Source: Rhodococcus rhodnii (GTDB lineage: Bacteria; Actinomycetota; Actinomycetes; Mycobacteriales; Pseudonocardiaceae). Taken from it: DNA of 64,000 bases. Shown one piece after another: positions 11,068 through 18,871 of the stretch. Numbering within the stretch: the first letter of the stretch is position 1; every line of letters starts with the position of its first letter. Location of the stretch: the NCBI GenBank assembly GCA_000720375.1, contig JOAA01000001.1, positions 186,001 to 250,000 on the forward strand, in the 5' to 3' direction. The notes beneath the pieces are model-generated. The model was given only the letters and a program-made list of their open reading frames with translations. It had not been told where the DNA came from and searched no databases. Made by a program: the position numbers and the translations under genes.

Positions 11068-11775
11068 ATGACAGAACAGAAGATCGCGTTGGTGACCGGT
11101 GCCAACAAGGGCATCGGTTACGAGATCGCCGCGCAGCTCAAGGCGCTGGGCATGACGGTGATCATCGGCGCTCGCGACGAGCAGCGTCGCGCTGAAGCGG
11201 CGAAAGCCCTGGGGGTCGAGTCCGTGGCACTCGACGTGACGGACGCCGGGACTGTCGAGAAAGCCGCCGCGTGGATCGACGAACGTTTCGGCAGGCTGGA
11301 CGTGTTGGTGAACAACGCCGGGATCGTCGGCGGACGTGCCCAGGCACCGACCACGGTCGACCTCGCCCTGGTCCGGGACGTGTTCGAGACCAACTTCTTC
11401 GGCGTCATCAGGGTCACCAACGCGATGCTGCCGCTGCTGAAACGCTCGGCCGGTGCCCGGATCGTGAACATGTCCAGCGGTGTCGGTTCCATCGGCGGCG
11501 CGACCGCGATCTACGGTGAATTGCCGCCGGGCGCGGCTTATCCGCCGTCGAAGACCGCGCTCAACTCACTGACCGTGCAGTACGCCAAGGACCTGCGCGG
11601 AACCGGAATCCTGATCAACGCGGCCGACCCGGGTCACTGCGCCACGGATCTCAACAACAACACGGGTTTCCGGACCGCGGCCCAAGGCGCGGCGATCGCC
11701 GTCAAGCTCGCCACCCTCGACGACGACGGCCCGACCGGCGGCTTCTTCAACGACGACGGTCCACTGCCCTGGTAG
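11068..11775 (+). CDS. SDR family oxidoreductase (carbonyl-reductase-like)
   Basis: 235 residues. The cofactor motif TGANKGIGYE is the form typical of carbonyl reductase-like SDRs; NNAG, the Ser motif VNMSSGVGS, and the active-site AAYPPSKTALN (Tyr-x-x-x-Lys) are all present, and ADPGHCATDLNN follows. It probably reduces carbonyl substrates with NADPH. The regulator that once faced it (10333-11035) appears dead, so expression may now be constitutive or under other control. It ends 16 bp before lipB. Confidence 0.9.
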   Translation: MTEQKIALVTGANKGIGYEIAAQLKALGMTVIIGARDEQRRAEAAKALGVESVALDVTDAGTVEKAAAWIDERFGRLDVLVNNAGIVGGRAQAPTTVDLALVRDVFETNFFGVIRVTNAMLPLLKRSAGARIVNMSSGVGSIGGATAIYGELPPGAAYPPSKTALNSLTVQYAKDLRGTGILINAADPGHCATDLNNNTGFRTAAQGAAIAVKLATLDDDGPTGGFFNDDGPLPW

Positions 11776-11791
11776 GACTAGCCTGGATGAC

Positions 11792-12406
11792 GTGAAGCGG
11801 ATCGATCTGGGGGAAGTGCCGTACCTCGAAGCGATCGAGGACATGCGCACCTGGGTGGAACAGCGGCAGCACAACCTGATCGAAGACCGTCTGGTCCTGC
11901 TGACGCATCCCCCGGTGATCACCTACGGAGCCCGCACACCACCCGCCGAACTGCCGAAACACGGTGACATCCCCGTCATCCCGGTGGATCGCGGCGGGCA
12001 GGCGACGTACCACGGGCCTGGGCAGCTGATCGGCTACCTGGTCATCGACCTGCGTCAGCGTGGTCCCGGCGACGTCGTGCGGTGGTTGGAGAACGGCCTG
12101 ATCACCGCGCTGGACTCGCTGGGGTTCACGCTGACCCGCCGCGACACACCACCCGGCAGCCAGAGTCTGGTCGGGGTGTGGACGCCCGACCACCGGAAGA
12201 TCGCGTCGATCGGGATGCGCATCCGCCGGGGCGTGACCAGCCACGGGTTCTCCCTCAACATCACCTCCGACCTGACGGTCTACGAGTCGTTCACGGCGTG
12301 CGGCCTGCCCGGCGTGCCGATGACGTCCTTGGCGGAACTGACCGACGACGTGCCGTCCGAAGCCAAGGTCCGGGATGCCATCGCCGCGGCCTTGGGCGCC
12401 ATTTGA
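11792..12406 (+). CDS. lipB: Lipoyl(octanoyl) transferase LipB
   Basis: LipB moves the octanoyl group from octanoyl-ACP to the lipoyl domains of 2-oxoacid dehydrogenases and GcvH. The 204-residue protein has the signature RGGQATYHGPGQLIGYLVID, the catalytic Lys136 in HRKIASIGM and the catalytic Cys170 in FTACGLPG. The start is GTG 11792. lipA, often its neighbour, does not follow; instead an unrelated large gene does. Sequence features are intact, so it should be functional. Confidence 0.95.
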   Translation: MKRIDLGEVPYLEAIEDMRTWVEQRQHNLIEDRLVLLTHPPVITYGARTPPAELPKHGDIPVIPVDRGGQATYHGPGQLIGYLVIDLRQRGPGDVVRWLENGLITALDSLGFTLTRRDTPPGSQSLVGVWTPDHRKIASIGMRIRRGVTSHGFSLNITSDLTVYESFTACGLPGVPMTSLAELTDDVPSEAKVRDAIAAALGAI

Positions 12407-12480
12407 CCTAATCCCGTCCTGTCCCAACTGATGCCCGTTTGGGCGGGTGATACCGGCCCGAAGCGCAATAGTTTGGCGAC

Positions 12481-15400
12481 GTGCCGCCTGATCGTCCGGC
12501 CCCCACCACGGAGCCTGCCGCTGCTCCGGCGCAGCAGCCCGCGGTCGTGTCGCCTCAGGCGCAGTCGCCGGCCGAGGCATTGCTGGCGTTGCAAGGAATG
12601 GCGGGCAACGGGGCCGTCTCGCGGATGATGTCGAGCCCGGTTCCGGTCACGATCGCGCCGCCGAGTTCCCCCGAATTCCTCAGCCTGGTGGCGGACATCG
12701 AGGCCCGGCGAGCCGCGATCCTCGCGCACAGCACGACCCAGGCTGAGCAGATCCGGGCCGGCGCGGATGCTTTGAAGCAGCGTTTCCGTACGGCGGCAGA
12801 CACCAAGGCGGTGGCCGTCGAGCAGGCGCACGCAGCCGCTCTTGGAGTCGTCCAGCAGCACGCGTCCACGGCCCAGGCGACCATCCAGAGCAACCTCGAC
12901 GCCGAGCTGGCCCGGGTGGACGCCGCTGCGGAAGCCGAGCTGCAACGCCTTGACCAGACGATCGAGGAGAAGCGCGGCACGGTCGCCCGGCACGCCGAGG
13001 ACAAGGCCACTCTGGCCACCACCGCAGGCACCGAACAGGCCCAACGAGCCACCGACGGCACGGCTGAGCGCACCACCCGCGCGAACGAAATCGCCAACGC
13101 CAAGATTGAGCGGTACCGGACGCACGAGAAGGCAGACGACATCCGCGACACCGTGGAATCAGCGAAGCGTGACGTGATCGCCGAGCTGGACCGGACCGGC
13201 ACGGCCGTGGCCAACAGTGTCCGGACCAAGTCGACGGAACTCGGCGGGCACTTCCGGGACGAAGCCGCCCAGACGGCACGGGATTTCGACCAGCCACGCA
13301 CCGACGCCCGTGCCCAGATCCTGGAGAACCGGGACCGCACCAAGGACACGCTTCGGGAGATCGCGGCCAACGCGACCGCGCGGATCACCTCGGAGGCCAA
13401 CCAGCTCGGCACGTCGCTGCAGGAGGAATCCACCCGGCGCGCCTTGGAGATCCGCGCGCAGGCGGCGTTGTTCGACTCGTCGATCGACGAGTCCGTGGCG
13501 ACCACGATCACCCAGCTCGCCGAGCCGGCCGAGGCGCTCGCCAACGACCTGGCCGGTTTCGCGCAGGACAACCAGGATGCCGCGTGCTACCCGCCGTTCG
13601 TCGACGAGGCGCGTGCCGAACTGCTGACCGCGGCGAGCGAACGGGAAGCCCAGATCGACGACCTGGCCACGCAGTTCCTCAGCAGCTTGGACCAGACGAC
13701 CGGCGACGCCGAGACCACGCTCAACGACCACGCCGAAGCGCTGATCAGCGGCGTGCAGCAGGCCGGCAACGACTTCGGCGGCCCGATCAACGAGATCATG
13801 CAGAACACGGCCCAGGAGATGCACGACGCGGCCGACGAGGGCGCACGAAGCATGGCCGTGGTCACCGACGAGGTCGGCCGCGAGCTGGACCGTGTCATCC
13901 AGGATCTGGATTCCCGTTGGGACGAAAGGCTTTCCGAACACACGAGGGAACTGCGCGAAGAGGTTGACAACGCACTGGCCGACGAAGACCGTGCGGTGCG
14001 GGGGTTCTCCGACGAGATCGACGTCAGCGTCGACCGGATCGTCGAGGAGAGCGGCTTCTTCGACTCGCTGTGGAACTTCTGCGCCGGCCTGGTCGAGGGG
14101 ATCTGGAACGGCCTGGTCGGGCTGCTCAAGGGCATCTGGGACGCGATCAGGACACCGCTGTTCTGGATCGCGGTCGCGATCGTCGTGGTCATCATCGCCA
14201 TCGCCGTGATCGTGCTGGTGATCAAGGGTGCGGCCGTGCTCGCGGCGATCGGCGCGGTGCTGGCGTTCGTCGGGAAGGTCCTGCTGGTCATCGGCGTGAT
14301 CGTGGGCAGCATCGCCGCGCTGTACTACCTGTACCTGGCGATCACCCGGCCGGACCTGACGTGGCGGCAACGCGGCGAGCTGGTCGGCCGCGCGATCTTC
14401 GAGGCCGCGATGGCGTTCGCCGGAACCGGGATCCTGGCCCGGCTCAAGGTGTTCGCGCAGGTCGCCAGGTTCCGTGCGCTCGTGACCAGGGTCGGCAGCC
14501 TGGTGCTGGCGATCAGGCTGGTCAACAAGGTGCCGGACCTGGAGAAGATCGCCAGGCTGCTGGACCTGGCCGAGGCCGCGAACGTGCTGCGGGTGCTGGA
14601 CAAGGTCACGGACGCCGAGCTCGCGATCGTCCTGCTCGGCAAGGTGCGGGACATCGACGAGCTGCTTGTGCTGGTGGACAAGTGTTCCGACGCCGCGACG
14701 CTCGCCCGGCTGCCCGAACTGATCGACGCGTTCGACCAACGGCTGCTGCTCCGGGTCGCCGCCGAGATCGACTTCCGTGACCTGCTGCCCTTCTTGGATC
14801 AGCAGGAGACCGCTGCGGCACGCCAGATCCTCACCCAGTACGCCGACGCGGGCAGCTGGGACCGACTGCGCAAGTTCCTCCGTGGCATGGGCCAAGCCGC
14901 CGAGACCGAGGGCTACGCAGCAGCAGGCGCGGGCGACATCATCGTGGACAACCAGACGCTCTCAGCTGTGCGCGCGATGCTCGGGGGCGTGGACTACACC
15001 GCGCTGCAGCCGATCGAGCAGCGCATGATCCAGCAACTGTTCGCCCAGCTCGGCCAGCCACTCGACGCGACCGGGACGCTCGTCCCGCCGAACCAGGCGG
15101 CGATCCAGGGAATCATGGGCCGGTTGCGGGCGCCCGCCACAGTCATGGGCGAAACCGGCGTCAACGCCGTGCACAAGCCGCTGGGCGGGGCGGCCAGCGA
15201 TCTGGGCGCGGTGGAACGTCCGGCCGGTCTGGCCGTCGACATCGATCGCAACAGCGCGGCCTACCGCCAGGTGCTGACCGACCTGGAGAGCCCGCCGAAC
15301 CGGCCGTGGACTCCGTCGAGCACAACCGCACCCACGCCTGTTGGCAAGGCGGAAGGGATCAGGGACCGTACAGTCGTGGCAGACGCTCTGTTCGCCCAGG

Positions 15401-15597
15401 TGGAAGGCGGTGGCGTGCCGCGGTTCATGACCGCCGACGGCGCGGTGTTCGAGCGGCTCGCCGGCTGGGCCGTGTCGGTCAACCCGCCCGCGGCCGGGGC
15501 CGGGAGTGTCGCGACCAGGTTGGCCAGGGCGAACCCGAACGGATTCGAGATACTGCTCAACGGCCGCAGAATGCTCGTGATCCCGGTAGGACTGTGA
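12481..15597 (+). CDS. Large coiled-coil/transmembrane protein with N-terminal LQxxAGNxAV motif, function unknown
   Basis: 1038 residues, GTG start. Residues 1-35 are Pro/Ala-rich; residues 36-47 carry ALQGMAGNGAVSR, a motif seen at the N-terminus of many actinobacterial proteins of the DUF4157/contractile-injection-associated kind. Residues about 55-540 are charged, Ala/Glu/Arg-rich helix with strong coiled-coil character. Residues about 559-621 are very hydrophobic (two or three membrane segments). Residues about 680-770 contain 13-residue repeats beginning KVTD, KVRD, KCSD. The C-terminal 240 residues are mixed and unassigned. No signal peptide. It overlaps the next gene at GTGA. Architecture suggests a delivered or membrane-inserting effector, but no catalytic motif was recognised; this is inference. 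Confidence 0.7.
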   Translation: MPPDRPAPTTEPAAAPAQQPAVVSPQAQSPAEALLALQGMAGNGAVSRMMSSPVPVTIAPPSSPEFLSLVADIEARRAAILAHSTTQAEQIRAGADALKQRFRTAADTKAVAVEQAHAAALGVVQQHASTAQATIQSNLDAELARVDAAAEAELQRLDQTIEEKRGTVARHAEDKATLATTAGTEQAQRATDGTAERTTRANEIANAKIERYRTHEKADDIRDTVESAKRDVIAELDRTGTAVANSVRTKSTELGGHFRDEAAQTARDFDQPRTDARAQILENRDRTKDTLREIAANATARITSEANQLGTSLQEESTRRALEIRAQAALFDSSIDESVATTITQLAEPAEALANDLAGFAQDNQDAACYPPFVDEARAELLTAASEREAQIDDLATQFLSSLDQTTGDAETTLNDHAEALISGVQQAGNDFGGPINEIMQNTAQEMHDAADEGARSMAVVTDEVGRELDRVIQDLDSRWDERLSEHTRELREEVDNALADEDRAVRGFSDEIDVSVDRIVEESGFFDSLWNFCAGLVEGIWNGLVGLLKGIWDAIRTPLFWIAVAIVVVIIAIAVIVLVIKGAAVLAAIGAVLAFVGKVLLVIGVIVGSIAALYYLYLAITRPDLTWRQRGELVGRAIFEAAMAFAGTGILARLKVFAQVARFRALVTRVGSLVLAIRLVNKVPDLEKIARLLDLAEAANVLRVLDKVTDAELAIVLLGKVRDIDELLVLVDKCSDAATLARLPELIDAFDQRLLLRVAAEIDFRDLLPFLDQQETAAARQILTQYADAGSWDRLRKFLRGMGQAAETEGYAAAGAGDIIVDNQTLSAVRAMLGGVDYTALQPIEQRMIQQLFAQLGQPLDATGTLVPPNQAAIQGIMGRLRAPATVMGETGVNAVHKPLGGAASDLGAVERPAGLAVDIDRNSAAYRQVLTDLESPPNRPWTPSSTTAPTPVGKAEGIRDRTVVADALFAQVEGGGVPRFMTADGAVFERLAGWAVSVNPPAAGAGSVATRLARANPNGFEILLNGRRMLVIPVGL

Positions 15598-15602
15598 AGA
15601 CA

Positions 15603-16049
15603 ATGCCCTCTGCGTACTTCGTCGCCGAACTCGACTGCCCGGTGTGTGGCGCCCGGTCGCCGGCGGACGAGTCCATCGAGCTGGTCACCCCGCTCGTGGA
15701 CGGCGGGTTCTGGACGGTCGGCGAGAGCGATCCAGACTTCACGTGGCGCGCCATCCGCGTGTACTACCCCGTTTTGCGCGAACCGGCGGACGATGAGCCT
15801 GTCCAACTGCTCGAAACGTGGGTCTGCCCGTCGTGCGGATCGACGAACTGGGCTCGGATCACCTTCGAGGACACCGTGATCAAGCAGATCTCGGCGGTAC
15901 CGCTGGATGTGCTCACGGTCAGCACGGCGCATGCCATCAGTGAGGACGTCGGCCAGCCGTACCAGGAGATCACCGGCGAGGAACTGTTCCCCGGCGGCAA
16001 CATCCGCATCGACTTCCGCGAGCGTTTGCTCGCGGCTCTGCAAAGCTAG
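15603..16049 (+). CDS. Zinc-ribbon protein, function unknown
   Basis: 148 residues with two CxxC knuckles, CPVCG at residues 11-15 and CPSCG at about 77-81, which together make one likely zinc ribbon around an inserted beta segment. The remainder (VIKQISAVPLDVLTVSTAHA, then RIDFRERLLAAL) is not assigned. GTG 15594 overlaps the stop of the 1038-residue gene and ATG 15603 is the more ordinary start. The tight coupling suggests the two proteins work together, for example as effector and partner, chaperone or immunity protein. That is inference from position only. Confidence 0.7.
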   Translation: MPSAYFVAELDCPVCGARSPADESIELVTPLVDGGFWTVGESDPDFTWRAIRVYYPVLREPADDEPVQLLETWVCPSCGSTNWARITFEDTVIKQISAVPLDVLTVSTAHAISEDVGQPYQEITGEELFPGGNIRIDFRERLLAALQS

Positions 16050-16050
16050 G

Positions 16051-16266
16051 TCACGCCGCCTCCAGCAGGGCTTGTCCAGACGGTGTCAGCCTCGCTGGTT
16101 CGTGGTCTTGCCCGGTGATCAGGCCTGCCTGGGTCAGGCGCATCGCGGCGAACTGGTCGCAGCAGCTCAGACCGTCGATTCGCAGGCACACACCGGAAAT
16201 CTCACACCGGCCTGCGGCGACGGCGCGCAGAACGGCCCGGTCCCTGTTGCTGATGGTGCTGATCAT
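16051..16266 (-). CDS. Small actinobacterial Cys-rich protein, function unknown
   Basis: 71 residues starting MISTISNRDRAVLRAVAAG. It belongs to a short actinobacterial family with a helix ending in AVAAGRCE, a central DGLSCCDQFAA motif, and a C-terminal AGLI...LTPSGQALL segment that looks like the end of a winged helix. Four cysteines are conserved in appearance and may bind metal. ATG 16266 has AAGGAG seven bases before it; the longer frame upstream lacks family resemblance. Convergent with the zinc-ribbon gene, one base apart. Confidence 0.7.
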   Translation of the reverse strand: MISTISNRDRAVLRAVAAGRCEISGVCLRIDGLSCCDQFAAMRLTQAGLITGQDHEPARLTPSGQALLEAA

Positions 16267-16411
16267 TGTCCGCTCCTTCGTTTCGTACCTCGCTCTACTT
16301 ATTCGTCGAAGCAGGGGCCCCCGGATCGACATCTCTTTGACGAAAAAGAGGCGCGTAAGATCCCTCGAATACAGGATTCACACTAAGTACCCGGAGAAAT
16401 ACGCTGAGTTG

Positions 16412-17665
16412 ATGACAACGCGGGCGGCGACCTTCCGTTCGGTCCTCGCAGTCGGGGAGTTCCGGGCCATTTGGCTTGCGGAGCTGTTGTCGCAAGCCGG
16501 TGACCAACTCGCCCGCGTGGCGCTGTCCGTCCTGGTGTTCCAACGGACCAACTCCGCCGCACTGACCGGACTGACGTTCGCGCTCACGTACCTGCCGACG
16601 ATGCTCGGCGGGATCCTGCTGTCCGGCCTCGGTGATCGGTTCCCGCGACGGACCGTCCTGGTCGTCTCGGACGTCGTACGTGCCGCGCTCGTGGCCCTGA
16701 TGGCGATCCCTGGCACTCCACTGTGGCTGCTGTGCATCCTGTTAACAGCTGTGGTGATGGCGAACGGTCCGTTCAAGGCCGCACAGTTGGCTCTGCTGCC
16801 GGATGTCCTCGACGAGAAGCGTTACGTCGTCGGTCTCGCGGTTCGCAACGTGACCGTCCAGTCCTCTCAGGTCGCCGGGTTCGCGGGCGGCGGTCTGCTG
16901 GTCAGTCTGCTCAACCCGTATCTGGCGTTGGGGTTGGACGCGGCCACTTTCGCCTTGTCCGCCTTGATCATCCGTTACGGCGTGCGCTGGCGTCCGGCCG
17001 CACGAGCCGGGAAGGATCCCGTGCGCCTGAGCGCGTTCCGTCTGGTGTGGCGTGATCCGCGGCTCCGGCTGATCGCGTTGATCTCGTGGTTGTCGTTGTT
17101 CTACATCGCACCGGAAAGCCTGGCCGCGCCGTACGCCGCCGAACTCGGGCTCGGCGCGCTCGCGGTCGGTCTGATCATGGCGAGCCATCCGGTCGGCAGC
17201 ATCATCGGCGCGTACGCGTACACGCGGTACGTCAGCGAGGAGAACCGGCTGCGCACGCTCGGCCTGATGGGCATCCTCGCCGGGATTCCGTTGCTGTTCA
17301 GTGCTTTCCAGCCGAACCTGGCCACGTCCATGATCCTTTTCGGACTGACGGGCGCGTTCAGCACGGCGTACACGCTCCAATGTGCCGCAACCGCAACACG
17401 GTTACTGCCCGACAGCGGACGTGCCCAAGGCATCGGCCTGCTTGCGACAGCAGCCCTTACGGCTCAAGGCATCGGCGCGTTGCTTGCCGGCGTCCTGGCC
17501 GACTTGTCCACCGCGTCAGCGGCTGTCGCGATCTCGGGCGCGGCCGGTGTCGTGGTCGCGATTCCGCTGACCTACGCATGGGCTACACAGAGCCACGGAC
17601 GTGATCGAGCATCCACGCCTCGGCTTCCGGATACACACCGGAACACGCCCACGGCTGACCGGTGA
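16412..17665 (+). CDS. MFS transporter
   Basis: 417 residues with about twelve hydrophobic segments. The motif A-like loop GLGDRFPRRTVLV lies between helices 2 and 3, and the N-terminus FRAIWLAELLSQAGDQLARV is typical of the MFS exporters grouped with MefA/enterobactin-exporter-like proteins. Likely efflux of a drug or secreted metabolite. In-frame TTA leucine codons occur at 16742 and 17402, rare in this GC-rich genome and a possible point of bldA-type control. The final 83 bases overlap the convergent SinR/Cas2-like gene. Confidence 0.88.
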   Translation: MTTRAATFRSVLAVGEFRAIWLAELLSQAGDQLARVALSVLVFQRTNSAALTGLTFALTYLPTMLGGILLSGLGDRFPRRTVLVVSDVVRAALVALMAIPGTPLWLLCILLTAVVMANGPFKAAQLALLPDVLDEKRYVVGLAVRNVTVQSSQVAGFAGGGLLVSLLNPYLALGLDAATFALSALIIRYGVRWRPAARAGKDPVRLSAFRLVWRDPRLRLIALISWLSLFYIAPESLAAPYAAELGLGALAVGLIMASHPVGSIIGAYAYTRYVSEENRLRTLGLMGILAGIPLLFSAFQPNLATSMILFGLTGAFSTAYTLQCAATATRLLPDSGRAQGIGLLATAALTAQGIGALLAGVLADLSTASAAVAISGAAGVVVAIPLTYAWATQSHGRDRASTPRLPDTHRNTPTADR

Positions 17666-17885
17666 CGTCCAGCACCAGCAGTTGATCACCCGGATCGAGC
17701 TGGGACGCCAGAATGTCACGGACCTCATCGAGGTGATAACCGGTGGACACCAGCCACACGTTCTCGGCGGGATGCCACCAGCGCCCCAATGAGGAGATCA
17801 TTCGGGCAAGACCCGCGCCGGGAGCGTCCATCCCCACGCGGGTCACCGAATAACAGATCAGCAGGGTGCCCACTGAATCCATCAT
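17583..17885 (-). CDS. SinR-family (Cas2/VapD-like fold) small protein
   Basis: About 100 residues. The order GTLLICYSVTRVG, LGRWWHPAENVWLVST, HLDEVRDILASQLDPGDQLL, VLDVTGQPWACSG matches the small family annotated as SinR, which shares the ferredoxin-like fold of Cas2 and VapD: a first strand, a helix with WWH, a second strand with W-V-ST, then DxxDxLLV and G-W. There is no CRISPR array or other cas gene nearby. Starts at 17885 or 17882 are both ATG; a longer frame to 17954 exists. It overlaps the MFS gene by 83 bp at the 3' ends, unusually far. Role unknown. Confidence 0.65.
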   Translation of the reverse strand: MMDSVGTLLICYSVTRVGMDAPGAGLARMISSLGRWWHPAENVWLVSTGYHLDEVRDILASQLDPGDQLLVLDVTGQPWACSGVYPEAEAWMLDHVRGSV

Positions 17886-17978
17886 TCCGTACCGGCGCCG
17901 GTTTCGATGTCGTCCAGGTGTGTGAATAAAACGCAGGTCCAGCGGGTATTCCAAGGTCCCGACGATGTGGGAGGCAGC

Positions 17979-18167
17979 ATGTTAGCCATCATCGGTGCGG
18001 TCTTGTTCGCACTCGCTCTCATCCTCGATCTCGCCGACGCCAACATCGGCGACACGATCAACGCGGCGACCATCGTGACCGCTGGCCTGCTCTGTGTCGC
18101 CCTTCATCTGGCCGGCGTCGGCACTCGGGTCCGCACCGGCGGTTGGAGCCTGCGCAGCCGTAGGTAA
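17979..18167 (+). CDS. Small two-helix membrane protein
   Basis: 62 residues: LAIIGAVLFALALILDLADA, then INAATIVTAGLLCVALHLAG, then a basic tail ending RSRR. Two transmembrane helices with a short loop are likely. The ATG at 17979 is preceded by GGGAGGC. Such small proteins are common in actinobacteria and have no assigned role. A strong hairpin terminator follows 15 bp after the stop. Confidence 0.7.
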   Translation: MLAIIGAVLFALALILDLADANIGDTINAATIVTAGLLCVALHLAGVGTRVRTGGWSLRSRR

Positions 18168-18182
18168 AACGCTGTAACGCCA

Positions 18183-18221
18183 ACGCCCTTCGTGCGTGAG
18201 TCGACCACGCACGAAGGGCGT
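18183..18221. terminator. Bidirectional hairpin terminator
   Basis: A perfect 16-bp stem (ACGCCCTTCGTGCGTG with its complement) and a 7-nt loop lie between the small membrane protein gene on the plus strand and the secreted protein gene on the minus strand, so it can end both transcripts. Confidence 0.85.
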
Positions 18222-18229
18222 CTTCGCGG

Positions 18230-18766
18230 TTAGCAGCCCCCGCAGTTGTAGTACGTGACGTCCCAGTGGTTCGACTCGTAGTAGTAGATGTTGCCGGAGC
18301 GGGACTGCCACTTGTCGCCGCCGATGGGCGTGAAGTTGTTGCGCACGTAGTTGTTGATGCACGTGCTCAGGGCGTAGTCCAGCTTGTAGCCGTTCCAGTG
18401 GCTGTACGTGCCGCTGGCGTGCCCGGTCTCGGTGCCCCCGGTGATGTTCAGCGCGCACCCGCTCGCCGACTTGAGGGTTTCCGCGCCCTGGATCGTGGCC
18501 AGGTTGACCTGTTCGAACGATGTGCACGTGGGATTGTTGCGGTCACTGCAGTTGCCGCTGGACGACCACGTGATGCCCGCGTTGCGTAACCGTGTCGTGG
18601 CTTGCGCGTGGGTGAGTTTGGTGACCTGAACGACCACGGTGCCCGGCTCCGCCGAGTTGGCGACGGGGTCGGATTCCTTGTCCGCCACCGAAGCCTGCGC
18701 CATGCCCGCCGAGAAAAGCAGGGTCGCCGCTGAAATGATCAACGAGCGAGCCAGAATGTGCCGCAT
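18230..18766 (-). CDS. Secreted protein with M15/LAS peptidase-like metal motifs
   Basis: 178 residues. The signal peptide (ARSLIISAATLLFSAGMAQA, cleavage near residue 25) points to secretion. The mature part contains LTHAQATTRLRNAGITWSSS, a GGTETGHASGTYSHWNGYKL region followed by Asp, and YYYESNHWDVTYYN. The spacing H-x6-D in SHWNGYKLD and the E-x3-HW near the C-terminus resemble the zinc-ligand pattern of LAS/M15 D-Ala-D-Ala peptidases, suggesting cell-wall or D-peptide hydrolysis. Six cysteines suggest disulfides. The motif reading is inference; the family itself is usually annotated hypothetical. Confidence 0.6.
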   Translation of the reverse strand: MRHILARSLIISAATLLFSAGMAQASVADKESDPVANSAEPGTVVVQVTKLTHAQATTRLRNAGITWSSSGNCSDRNNPTCTSFEQVNLATIQGAETLKSASGCALNITGGTETGHASGTYSHWNGYKLDYALSTCINNYVRNNFTPIGGDKWQSRSGNIYYYESNHWDVTYYNCGGC

Positions 18767-18871
18767 TCGATCGTGCTCCTTCGATTCCGGGCAGCCTGGA
18801 ACACCGCCCGGGTCCCGAGCGGATGATCATGAATGGCTGCCTGCAGGGTCGAACGATCGAGAGAGTAATAG

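Noticed and set aside
13159..14895. 578-codon minus-strand frame inside the 1038-residue gene
   Set aside because: Antisense shadow of the coiled-coil codons, rich in Asp/Arg/Gln with no recognisable domain.
17583..17885. CRISPR-associated Cas2
   Set aside because: The protein has a Cas2-like fold pattern, but there is no repeat-spacer array and no cas1 or effector gene in the window.
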